Below, piece after piece: positions 26,379 to 33,444 of a stretch of 64,000 nt of DNA. Made by a program: the position numbers and the translations under genes. The DNA lies in contig NZ_RBXL01000001.1 in the NCBI RefSeq assembly GCF_003634315.1, positions 2,584,501 to 2,648,500 of the forward strand, read 5' to 3'. The notes beneath the pieces are model-generated. The model searched no databases and had not been told where the DNA came from. It saw only the letters and a list, made by a program, of their open reading frames with translations. Numbering within the stretch: position 1 is the stretch's first letter; the number at the start of each line of letters is the position of its first letter. The stretch comes from Thiocapsa rosea (GTDB taxonomy: Bacteria > Pseudomonadota > Gammaproteobacteria > Chromatiales > Chromatiaceae).

Positions 26379-27359
26379 TCACGTTCCCCCTTTTTCCCCA
26401 TCCGGTTTGCCTCCGGCGCCGAGCCGGTCGCGCCCGTGGGGCGCCGCGAAGTCGAGGGCCGGACCCTTGGGCAGGATGCCGTTCGGGTTGATCTGCTTGT
26501 GGCTGCCGTAGTAGTGCCGCTTGATGTGGTCCATGTTCACCGTCTGCGCAACGTCGGGCACCTGATAGAACTCGCGCGTGTAGGCCCAGAGGTTCGGGTA
26601 GTCCACCAGGCGCCGCTGATTGCATTTGAAGTGGCCGTGGTAGACGGGGTCAAAGCGCACCAGGGTCGTGAACAGGCGCCAGTCCGCCTCTGTGATCCGG
26701 TCTCCGACCAGATAGCGCTGCCGTGCGAGCCGGGCTTCGAGCTCGTCGAGCGTCTCGAATAGCCGATCGAAGGCCGCCTCGTAGGCGCTTTGCGTTGTTG
26801 CGAAGCCGGTCCGGTAGACGCCGTTGTTGACGTTCTCGTAGACCAACGCGTTGACGGCGTCGATCTCCTCATGCAGTTCCGCCGGATAGAAGTCCAGGTC
26901 GGCGCGTCCCCAAGCGTTGAAGGCGCTGTTCAGCATGCGGATGATCTCTGCCGATTCGTTGTTGACGATGACGTCACGTTGCGTGTCGTACAGCACCGGC
27001 ACGGTGACGACGCCATCGAAGTCCGGCGCGCTGTGCGCATAGAGCTGGTGCAGCGTGTCGAAGCCGTGCACCTGGTCCGGCGTGGCGCCGGGATAGTCGC
27101 CGAACACCCAGCTCTCCGGCGGCATCAGCGGATGCACGACCGATACCGAGATCGCATCCTCCAGGCCCTTCAGCGCTCGGAAGATCAGCGTGCGATGGGC
27201 CCATGGGCAGGCGTAGGACACGTAAAGGTGATACCGTCCGGGCTCGGCCTTGAAGCCGCCCTCGCCACACGGACCCGGGCTGCCGTCCGGCGTCACCCAG
27301 TTCCGGAAGCCGGATTCCCAGCGGATGAATTCACCGGTGTCTGCGTCAGCCTCAGTCAT
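26379..27359 (-). CDS. yqjG: Glutathionyl-hydroquinone reductase (Xi-class GST)
   Basis: A 326-residue Xi-class glutathione transferase that reduces glutathionyl-hydroquinones using a second glutathione. The catalytic cysteine is in SYACPWAHRTLI (about residue 50); the family motifs FIRWESGFRNWV, VTVPVLYD, IVNNESAEIIRML and KCNQRRLVDYPNLWAY are all present, and length is normal. GAGGA lies just before the ATG, and repeat copy 4 begins 13 bp upstream of the start, so its promoter must be within or beyond that repeat. No operon partner is evident. Confidence 0.93.
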   Translation of the reverse strand: MTEADADTGEFIRWESGFRNWVTPDGSPGPCGEGGFKAEPGRYHLYVSYACPWAHRTLIFRALKGLEDAISVSVVHPLMPPESWVFGDYPGATPDQVHGFDTLHQLYAHSAPDFDGVVTVPVLYDTQRDVIVNNESAEIIRMLNSAFNAWGRADLDFYPAELHEEIDAVNALVYENVNNGVYRTGFATTQSAYEAAFDRLFETLDELEARLARQRYLVGDRITEADWRLFTTLVRFDPVYHGHFKCNQRRLVDYPNLWAYTREFYQVPDVAQTVNMDHIKRHYYGSHKQINPNGILPKGPALDFAAPHGRDRLGAGGKPDGEKGGT

Positions 27360-27372
27360 ATCGTCCTCGGAA

Positions 27373-27566
27373 TTAAACCGCGCCCGGTGCGGTCTGTGTC
27401 ATGTGTTGGAACGGATTGGCCGCGCCGGCTCCGACGACTGTCGGAGCCGGCGCAGTTTAATGTATTAAAAGAGATTAAATTCTAAACCGTGTCTCACCGA
27501 CATCGAGGACATCTCCGAAGCCAAACGCAACATGAAGATGACGCATGTCGCTCTGGACGCGGTTTA
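27373..27566 (+). repeat. AACCGCG palindromic element, full length (copy 4)
   Basis: A 194-bp copy of the TTGGAATGGCTTGG subtype. Left half TTAAACCGCGCCCGG contains the 12-bp inner stem GCCGGCTCCGAC/GTCGGAGCCGGC; AT linker; right half AAACCGTGTCTCACC to CTGGACGCGGTTTA. It lies directly upstream of the hydroquinone reductase start. Confidence 0.9.
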
Positions 27567-27665
27567 GGGGGACATTGCGGCTTTTACGAGCACCTTGGTT
27601 CCTTTTGATCCCCAACGCTTACGATGTCCTGCAGCCGTCGACTTGTCCGCCAGAGTGGGCAAGGA

Positions 27666-28343
27666 TCAACTGCGCGGCGACCACCAACGCGACAGGCGTT
27701 GTGAGAAGGTGCGATCGGGGACGCCTTCGTAGTGCGAGACGTCGTTGAAGAGCCTGAGGCGTGCTCGCACCGGGCTGACGAAATCGAGGATATTCAACGC
27801 CGCCGGACTCTGATCCAACCGATCGCGGTAGCCGCGCGCGTCGAATCCCAGCAGGCTACTGATCAGAAGGCGGTTCGTGCCCTTGTGACAGACGACCAGC
27901 ACCGAGCCTTGATGGTGCTGCTCCACGATTCGGCGCACCACCGGTAACGCCCGCGCGAGCACCTGCACGCCGGATTCACCATCTCGCGGCGCGATCGTGA
28001 GCGGGTCTTCCTGCCAATTTTCGTACTCGTCGCCGTACTGGGCCTCGACCTCGGCTCGGGTCTTTCCTTCCCAGTGTCCGTAATCGATCTCGCGCAGCGC
28101 CGACTCCGTCTCGACGCGAACCCCAGCGCCATGAGGCTTGGCCAGGATTCGCGCGGTCTCCACCGTGCGCCCCATCGGGCTCGCATAGATGGCATCAAGC
28201 GGCTCGCCGGCGAGGCGGCTCGCAAGATTTTCGACCTGCTTGCGTCCCTCCTCGGAGAGCGGTACGTCGGTCGCACCCGAGAAGCGATCCTCGGCGGTCA
28301 GCTCAGTCGCACCGTGGCGAACCAGGAAAAGTCGTGTCGGCAT
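27666..28343 (-). CDS. Histidine phosphatase superfamily protein (CobC/PGM-like)
   Basis: A 225-residue histidine phosphatase with the phosphohistidine motif LFLVRHGATE (RHG near residue 9), conserved ASPMGRTVETARIL and IDYGHWEGKTRAEVEAQYGD segments, and the second catalytic histidine in VLVVCHKGTNR. The family covers phosphoglycerate mutases, phosphatases and CobC (alpha-ribazole phosphatase). Nearby cobJ and cbiG make CobC-like activity attractive, but residues that decide this cannot be read with certainty. Repeat copy 5 starts 31 bp before its ATG. Confidence 0.85.
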   Translation of the reverse strand: MPTRLFLVRHGATELTAEDRFSGATDVPLSEEGRKQVENLASRLAGEPLDAIYASPMGRTVETARILAKPHGAGVRVETESALREIDYGHWEGKTRAEVEAQYGDEYENWQEDPLTIAPRDGESGVQVLARALPVVRRIVEQHHQGSVLVVCHKGTNRLLISSLLGFDARGYRDRLDQSPAALNILDFVSPVRARLRLFNDVSHYEGVPDRTFSQRLSRWWSPRS

Positions 28344-28374
28344 GGTTGTCGCTCAGTTGGTTCTTCGATTGCGC

Positions 28375-28572
28375 TAAACCGCGCCCGGTGCGGTATGCGT
28401 CATTTGTTGGAATGGCTTGGACGCGCCGGCTCCGACCACTGTCGGAGCTGGCGCGGTTTAAGGTATTAATAAAATTAAAATTAAAATTAAACCACGTCTC
28501 GCCAAGATCAAGGACGTCTCCGACGCTAAACACAACATGAAAATGACGTATTTCGCTCTGGACGCGGTTTAA
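28375..28572 (+). repeat. AACCGCG palindromic element, full length (copy 5)
   Basis: A 198-bp copy of the TTGGAATGGCTTGG subtype: TAAACCGCGCCCGGTGCGG start, left hairpin closing at GGCGCGGTTTAAGG, linker ATTAATAAAATTAAAATTAA, right half AAACCACGTCTCGCC to CTGGACGCGGTTTAA. Confidence 0.9.
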
Positions 28573-28751
28573 ACGTGGCTGTTTTGGTGCGCGCGCATGA
28601 GAGCGCCAGTCCATGCCGGGCCTATATCGCCCCCATGATGCTGTTGGTGGAGGCGGCGTCCGCCTTTTTCTATCCGGACGTGCGTACAAATAGATTCGCA
28701 CCTACACGCTGTTCGTTTCTTTCCGGGACATCGCCTCGGCTCTCAGCTTGA

Positions 28752-28774
28752 TACGACAACGACAACGACAACGG
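28752..28774. repeat. Short GACAAC hexamer array
   Basis: About three and a half GACAAC units directly abutting a solo IS end. In the complete IS at 7723-9372 the same array lies next to the opposite IS terminus, so the fragment may be a deletion derivative joining both ends. Confidence 0.8.
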
Positions 28775-28838
28775 GTAGAGCGTTCGACCACTTTTCCTGG
28801 TTGCGGCGCTTCCGGTAGATCCTTTTCCGGAAATCACC
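28775..28838 (-). mobile_element. Solo left end of the ISAzo13-type element
   Basis: These 64 bp are the near-identical reverse complement of the left terminus of the complete IS at 7723-7786, including the terminal GGTGATTTCCGG and the subterminal CTACCGGAAGCGCCGCAACC. No transposase gene is attached. With the adjoining GACAAC units it resembles a mini-derivative (MITE-like) or a deletion scar. Confidence 0.88.
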
Positions 28839-28862
28839 TGGCACTCGGCGTTAAACTCCTCG

Positions 28863-29051
28863 AAACCGCGCCCGGTGCGGTATGCGTCGTTTGTGGGATT
28901 GGCTTGGCCGCGCCGGCTCCGACGGCCGTCGGAGTCGGCGCGGTTTAAAGAATTGAAAAATTTTAAATTTTAAACCGCGTCTCGCCGAGATCGAGGACAT
29001 CTCAGAAGCCAAACGCAACATAATGACGCATGTCGCTCCGGACGCGGTTTA
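28863..29051 (+). repeat. AACCGCG palindromic element, full length (copy 6)
   Basis: A 189-bp copy of the TTGG(G/A)ATTGGCTTGG subtype. Inner stem GCCGGCTCCGACGG/CCGTCGGAGTCGGC; linker GAATTGAAAAATTTTAAATT; right half AAACCGCGTCTCGCCGAG to CCGGACGCGGTTTA. Confidence 0.9.
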
Positions 29052-29052
29052 G

Positions 29053-29202
29053 GCGGAGATCGACCTGCGGCAGGTCGAGGTGATCCGGGCGACCGGGGCG
29101 GGGCCGGCACAGGTGCTGGCCTTCGCCACCGTGATCGTCAGCGAGTGGGTCTCCGCGCCGGTGCGTGCGGCCTTGATCCGAGCACAGCCGTGCGGCGGGT
29201 AG
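29053..29202 (+). pseudogene. 3' remnant of an unidentified gene
   Basis: An open frame of 49 codons begins exactly at the edge of repeat copy 6 and has no start codon (AEIDLRQVEVIRATGAGPAQ, then VLAFATVIVSEWVSAPVRAA, stop at 29200). It reads like the C-terminal end of a protein whose 5' part was lost. It is 58 bp before the cobJ leader ORF, so it might be an old cobalamin gene, but no family is recognised. Confidence 0.3.
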
Positions 29203-29259
29203 AAGGATCGGTGATCGGATAGGATGGCCGGACCCTGTCGAAGCATCCGACGAACTGCG

Positions 29260-29319
29260 ATGGCCAAACAAAAACGCAAGCGCACCCCGGCCGAGAAGGC
29301 GGCGAAGAAACGACGATGA
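29260..29319 (+). CDS. 19-residue highly basic ORF coupled to cobJ
   Basis: ATG at 29260 encodes MAKQKRKRTPAEKAAKKRR, ten of 19 residues being Lys or Arg. Its TGA overlaps the cobJ ATG (ATGA, 29316-29319), so translation of cobJ could depend on it. It may be a leader peptide or a small nucleic-acid-binding protein. Composition bias is strong, but conservation cannot be assessed here. Confidence 0.45.
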   Translation: MAKQKRKRTPAEKAAKKRR

Positions 29320-30545
29320 GCAACGGAAAGATCTACCTGGTGGGCTTGGGTCCCGGCGATATCGCCGAGATGACGGGCCGCGCGCGCGCGGCCATCGCGG
29401 CGTCAGACGTGGTCGTCGGCTATCGGACCTATGTCCGGCTTATCGCCGATCTGGTGAAGGACAAGCAGGTCATCGCGCGAGAGATGGCCGAGGAGCTGGA
29501 CCGTTGCGGCGAGGCCGTGGCGTTGGCGCAGGCGGGGCAGACCGTCGCCCTGGTGTCGTCCGGCGACGTGGGCGTGTTCGGGATGGCCGGCCCACTGTTC
29601 GAGCTGCTGTTCGAGCAGGGATGGACGCCGGACACCGGGATCGAGGTCGAGGTGGTACCGGGCGTGACGGCAGCGTCCTCCTGCGCCTCCCTGGTCGGTG
29701 CGCCCCTGACGCATGACTTCTGCGCCATCTCGCTCTCGGACATGCTGACCCCTTGGCCGGTGATCGCCCGGCGTCTGGAGGCTGCGGCGCGGGCCGACTT
29801 CGTCACGGCGCTTTATAACCCCAAGAGCAGCCGCCGACCGGACCAGCTTCAAGAGGCGCGTGATCTGTTTCTGCGCCATCGCGATCCGCAGACGCCGGTT
29901 GCGGTCGTGCGCGCCGCTTATCGCCAACGCCAGGACGTGCGTCTGACCACCTTGGCCGAGATCGCCGAGGGTGAGGTCAGCATGTTGACCAACCTCATCA
30001 TCGGCAATGCGAGCACCTTCGTGCGCGCGGGCCTCATGGTCACGCCGCGGGGTTACGGGCTCAAATATCGGTTGGCCGACGGGGCGGCGCATCCCGGCGA
30101 GACGGCGCGGGTCTCCTTGTCGAGCGGGCTCGAGGGTTGGCGTCGCGCCTTGGTCGAGACCGCGCTGAGCGAGGGGATCGAGGCGGCCTGTCGGGTGCTG
30201 GATGCGAACCCGAGCCAGATCCTGGATGCCTTGTCCGAGGCGCAGATCGCGCCCTGGCGTGTCGTCGCTCACCAAGCGCCCGAAGTGCTGTTGGACGAGG
30301 CGCTCGGCTGGCACAACACGACACTGCGCATGCAATCGCCGGGCGGCGGGGTCGCCGAGCTGAGTCTCGCGAATGCTCGGGTCCAGGCCGATCCGGACAG
30401 CATTGCGATCGAAGGCTCGGGCTGGCGCGTCGTGCTGCCCCGGGCGGCGTTTGCAGGGGCCTATCGTGTCGGTCTGCCGAGCGGCGAGGGGGCTTGGTTT
30501 CAGGATGCCAGGGGCGAGATGCTCTGTCGGGTCGGGTCCGGTTGA
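29316..30545 (+). CDS. cobJ: Precorrin-3B C17-methyltransferase with C-terminal extension
   Basis: A 409-residue protein. Residues 1-245 are a canonical CobJ/CbiH SAM-dependent methyltransferase of corrin ring contraction (KIYLVGLGPGDIAEMTGRA, VVVGYRTYV, LVSSGDVGVFGMAGP, VPGVTAASSCASLVGAPL, ALYNPKSSRR). Family members are normally about 250 residues. The extra 160 residues (EGWRRALVETALSEGIEAAC to GEMLCRVGSG) are not part of the methyltransferase fold and vaguely recall one ChuX/HutX haem-utilisation half-domain (low confidence). It is coupled to the upstream 19-codon ORF and is followed by cbiG. Confidence 0.88.
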   Translation: MSNGKIYLVGLGPGDIAEMTGRARAAIAASDVVVGYRTYVRLIADLVKDKQVIAREMAEELDRCGEAVALAQAGQTVALVSSGDVGVFGMAGPLFELLFEQGWTPDTGIEVEVVPGVTAASSCASLVGAPLTHDFCAISLSDMLTPWPVIARRLEAAARADFVTALYNPKSSRRPDQLQEARDLFLRHRDPQTPVAVVRAAYRQRQDVRLTTLAEIAEGEVSMLTNLIIGNASTFVRAGLMVTPRGYGLKYRLADGAAHPGETARVSLSSGLEGWRRALVETALSEGIEAACRVLDANPSQILDALSEAQIAPWRVVAHQAPEVLLDEALGWHNTTLRMQSPGGGVAELSLANARVQADPDSIAIEGSGWRVVLPRAAFAGAYRVGLPSGEGAWFQDARGEMLCRVGSG

Positions 30546-30605
30546 ATCCCGTCCGGCGGGCAACGATTCACGGGTGGTGCCGCTAGGATTGGGCGTTTGA
30601 GCTGT

Positions 30606-30640
30606 GAGGATGGGTTTCGCTGCGCTCTACCCATCCTACG
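30606..30640. repeat. Short palindrome between cobJ and cbiG
   Basis: AGGATGGGTTTCGCTGCGCTCTACCCATCCT-type imperfect inverted repeat (arms AGGATGGGT and ACCCATCCT). A similar CGGATTACGCTGCGCTTATCCG occurs at 60718-60739. Such 30-bp stem-loops are common intergenic repeats; this one could lower cbiG expression relative to cobJ. Confidence 0.6.
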
Positions 30641-30735
30641 CGTTTCGGTGGTTGTTGAATCGCCACTCGGAGGGTATCTCCCTGTGTTTCTAAGTGCTTC
30701 TTTGTGAGTCACTCTTGCCCATAAGGAGGCCGGCG

Positions 30736-31518
30736 TTGCATCGGAGCGGAACTGTGATTCTGGCGCTGACCCGGGGCGGCACTGTGCTGGCGGGGCGTCT
30801 TGCGTCTCGGATGGCGGTCTGCGAGGTCGGCTCCGGTTTGGTCGAGATGCATGTTCCCGAGAGGTTCCGAGAGGCGCTCGGTCCGAACGATGCCGTACGC
30901 ATCGAATCGATCGACGAACCGCTTTCCGCGCTCGTGTCTCGGCTTTTCGTCGACCGCGCCGAGTTCGTGTTCATCGCCTCGGCCGGTGTCGTGGTGCGGC
31001 TCATCGCGCCTTTGCTGGTGGACAAGACACGCGATCCGGCCGTCCTGGTGATCGACGAGGCGGGGCGCTTCGTCATCCCTCTCCTGTCAGGTCATCTCGG
31101 CGGTGCCAATGCGAGCGCGCAGTGGATCGCCGACCTGCTCGGAGCGACGGCCGTGCTGACCACGTCGTCCGATGTCCAGGGCACAATCGCCGTCGATCTC
31201 CTGGGGCGTGACTTGGGTTGGCGGGTCGAGGCCGATCGCGAGGCCCTTCTGCATGCCGCGGCGGCTGTCGTGAACGGCGAGCGTGTCGTCGTCATCGAGG
31301 AGGCGTGCGGGCGCGAGTGGTGGCCGTCGGAGCGAGCGCTTCCCGTCAACCTCCACCCGGTTAAATCCTGGGCTCAAGCGGGCGAGGCCGCTGCTTATCT
31401 CTGGGTCACGCGCGCGAGGGTCGATCCTGAGCTGCGCATGCGGCTGGGGCGACGTCTGGTTGTCTATCGCCCTTTGGGGGGCTCTGAGCATGCAAACTCA
31501 GGTGGAACGGGGTACTAA
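30736..31518 (+). CDS. cbiG: CbiG-type cobalamin biosynthesis protein lacking C-terminal domain
   Basis: A 260-residue CbiG N-terminal plus central region (cobalt-precorrin-5A hydrolase). The family motif FIASAGVVVRLIAPLL is followed by VLVIDEAGRFVIPLLSGHLG and GGANASAQWIADLLGATAVL. Full CbiG is about 350 residues and continues with a GIGCRRGT-type C-terminal domain; here the frame ends at LVVYRPLGGSEH... exactly at the boundary of repeat copy 7, whose TAA is the stop. The start is TTG at 30736, chosen because AAGGAGG lies 6 nt upstream. Either the C-domain is encoded elsewhere or the element truncated the gene. Confidence 0.8.
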   Translation: MHRSGTVILALTRGGTVLAGRLASRMAVCEVGSGLVEMHVPERFREALGPNDAVRIESIDEPLSALVSRLFVDRAEFVFIASAGVVVRLIAPLLVDKTRDPAVLVIDEAGRFVIPLLSGHLGGANASAQWIADLLGATAVLTTSSDVQGTIAVDLLGRDLGWRVEADREALLHAAAAVVNGERVVVIEEACGREWWPSERALPVNLHPVKSWAQAGEAAAYLWVTRARVDPELRMRLGRRLVVYRPLGGSEHANSGGTGY

Positions 31519-31707
31519 ACCGCGCCCGGTGCGGTATGCGTCATTTGTTGGAATGGCTTGGCCGCGCCAGCTCCCGACGACTGTCGGAGCTGGCGCGGTT
31601 TAAAGCATTAAAACGTTAAATTTTAAACTGCGTCTCGCTGAGATCAAGGACGTCTCCGACGCTAAACACAACATGAAAATGACGCATTTCGCTCTGGACG
31701 CGGTTTA
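31516..31707 (+). repeat. AACCGCG palindromic element, full length (copy 7)
   Basis: A 192-bp copy of the TTGGAATGGCTTGG subtype between convergent cbiG and cbbR. Its first three bases (TAA, 31516-31518) are the cbiG stop, and its last three (31705-31707, TAA on the minus strand) are the cbbR stop, so it fills the intergenic space exactly and could act as a bidirectional terminator. Confidence 0.92.
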
Positions 31708-32715
31708 GCCTGCCGACCGAGCGCGCAAGATGTCGTAGGTTCGCTCGAGCGAGGCGGTGATCTCGCGCTCGCGGTCGACGGCAAAGGCCAGGAATGCCTT
31801 GGCGATGGTCGAAAGATCGCGCCCCTTCGGGTGGACCAGATACCAGGTGCGCTCGATCGGGAAGCCCTCGACGTCCAGCATCGCCAGACGTCCCGCACCC
31901 CCGTCGAGCGTGAGGGTATGCAGCGAGAGTGCGGAGATCCCGAGGCCGGCGATGATGGCGTGCTTGATCGCCTCGTTGCTGCCGAGCTCCATGCGCACGT
32001 TCGGGCGTAGGCCCCGCTCGGCGAAGCGGCGCACGACCGAGTCGCGGATGCCCGAGCCGGGCTCGCGCAGAAGGAAGCGCTCCTGTGCCAGACGTTCCAT
32101 GGTGATCCCGGATTGACCGACCAGGGGGTGATCGGTTCGCGCGAGGACGATCAGTGGATTGGGTGCGAGAAAGGTCGCCTCGACATCGAGTCCGGCGCGG
32201 GCGGGCTCGCCGAAAATGTAGAGATCATCGTCGTGAGCGGCCATCCGCTCGATGATTCGCGTGCGATTGGTGACCTTCAGCGAGACGTCGATGCCGGGAA
32301 ACTGGTCGCAGAAGGCACCGAGTATCTCGGGCGCGAAGTATTTTGCGGTCGTAATGACGCCGAGGCGAAAGTGCCCGCTCTTCAGGCCCTTGAGGTCGGC
32401 GAGCTTGATTTCGAGATCGGTGAGCGAGCGCAGGATGGTGCGACACGCGGCATAGACCTCGCGTCCGGCATCGGTCGGTTCGACGTTGCGTCCCACGTGC
32501 TGGAATAGGGGTGTTCCGACCGTGTCGGTCAGCTTCTTGATCTGCATCGAGACGGTGGGCTGGGTCAAAAACATCTCCTCGGCGGCACGCGTGAAGCTGC
32601 CGAGACGCACGATGGCCTCGAGAAGTTGAAGCTGACGCAAGGTGGCATGTCGCACGAAACGACCGGTTGCCTCGCTTTGGGGCAACCCTTTCGGGGTCTG
32701 GCTCGACGTGTTCAT
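31705..32715 (-). CDS. cbbR: LysR-type regulator, CbbR-like
   Basis: A 336-residue LysR regulator. The N-terminal winged helix (LRQLQLLEAIVRLGSFTRAA, then EEMFLTQPTVSMQIKKLTD) is followed by a two-lobe effector domain starting near residue 105 (GHFRLGVITTAKYFAPEILG). The sequence closely resembles CbbR, which activates Calvin-cycle operons in response to NADPH, RuBP or other metabolites. Here it is at the 3' end of the carboxysome operon in the same orientation, not divergent from cbbL, so it may be transcribed from its own promoter in the 161-bp gap or by read-through. Its stop lies in repeat copy 7. Confidence 0.9.
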   Translation of the reverse strand: MNTSSQTPKGLPQSEATGRFVRHATLRQLQLLEAIVRLGSFTRAAEEMFLTQPTVSMQIKKLTDTVGTPLFQHVGRNVEPTDAGREVYAACRTILRSLTDLEIKLADLKGLKSGHFRLGVITTAKYFAPEILGAFCDQFPGIDVSLKVTNRTRIIERMAAHDDDLYIFGEPARAGLDVEATFLAPNPLIVLARTDHPLVGQSGITMERLAQERFLLREPGSGIRDSVVRRFAERGLRPNVRMELGSNEAIKHAIIAGLGISALSLHTLTLDGGAGRLAMLDVEGFPIERTWYLVHPKGRDLSTIAKAFLAFAVDREREITASLERTYDILRARSAG

Positions 32716-32876
32716 CCTTTTGTCCTGCTTGCGATTGAACCCGGATCAGGCAGCCGAAACCGCCTTCACCCGACCGGTGAGCGATCGGACGAATGCGATC
32801 GTCAGCACTGTGGAACCCTTGAATGGACCACGAAGCGGTCAGCGGCCGGGTCTTAGCGTGATGGGCTGGTGACGGC

Positions 32877-33170
32877 TTAGTCCGGCCAGACTCTGCGGGA
32901 TCGCGGTGCCGTGATTGTCGGCTGTGCAGTCGTTTGGGCGGGGTTTCGAGAGGTGGCTCGTGTGTCGGAGACGATCGCGGAGCGGGGCCCGGACGGGCTC
33001 TTCCCCGCGCGTTTGCCGGCGGTCGATGCGGATGCGGCGACGTCCGTGGTCGATCGAGGTGCCGATTTTGGCTTGGCGGATGCGCGTCGCGGCGCTGCCG
33101 GCACAGGCGCTGCGCCGGTCGGTATCTTGACGCCTTCGGGCGTGTTGTCTTTGGTGGGCTGATCACTCAT
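32877..33170 (-). CDS. Disordered McdB-like carboxysome-positioning candidate
   Basis: A 97-residue low-complexity protein rich in Ala, Pro, Ser, Thr and basic residues (MSDQPTKDNTPEGVKIPTGA start, PRSRRVWPD end), predicted to be disordered. Its start overlaps the acRAF stop by 8 nt, giving strong coupling in the carboxysome operon. Alpha-McdB proteins are small, disordered, encoded in this position and share a near-C-terminal tryptophan; the single W here is three residues from the end. No McdA (ParA) gene lies beside it, which is unusual. The identity is inferred from position, composition and the tryptophan only. Confidence 0.5.
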   Translation of the reverse strand: MSDQPTKDNTPEGVKIPTGAAPVPAAPRRASAKPKSAPRSTTDVAASASTAGKRAGKSPSGPRSAIVSDTRATSRNPAQTTAQPTITAPRSRRVWPD

Positions 33171-33432
33171 CGAGGGTCTTCTCGGTTGCGAGCAGCGCAT
33201 CGATCTCGCGCGCGAAGTGCCGGAGCGGCTCTCCCAACGCGGTCGCATCGTCCTCGGCATGTAGGGTGATGTTCACGTAGGTTCGCCCGAAGCTCATGTC
33301 CGGATAGATGCCGACGCGCTCCGAGAGGCTCGCCGCCCGATCCAGGAAATCGCGGGTAGCCTCGTAATCGGCAAACTCCAGGCGGCGTTCGAGGCGTACG
33401 GGACGCTGACGCTCGGTCCAGCCTTGATTCAT
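33163..33432 (-). CDS. acRAF: acRAF, pterin-dehydratase-like RuBisCO assembly factor
   Basis: An 89-residue PCD/DCoH-fold protein (ERRLEFADYEATRDFLDRAA, then SFGRTYVNITLH). In alpha-carboxysome operons this protein is a RuBisCO assembly chaperone rather than a pterin dehydratase: the three catalytic histidines of true PCD (the EHHP motif) are absent, here replaced by YPDMSFGRTYVNITLH. It lies between the ferritin-like gene and the McdB-like gene, overlapping the latter, and is expected to act on newly made CbbL/CbbS before encapsulation. Confidence 0.88.
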   Translation of the reverse strand: MNQGWTERQRPVRLERRLEFADYEATRDFLDRAASLSERVGIYPDMSFGRTYVNITLHAEDDATALGEPLRHFAREIDALLATEKTLDE

Positions 33433-33444
33433 GACGGGGATCCC

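Larger units (their letters stand above)
28573..28862. other. Intergenic region between two repeat copies
   Basis: No gene is seen in these 290 bp. They hold a short GACAAC array and a solo insertion-sequence end (listed separately) between repeat copies 5 and 6. Confidence 0.5.
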
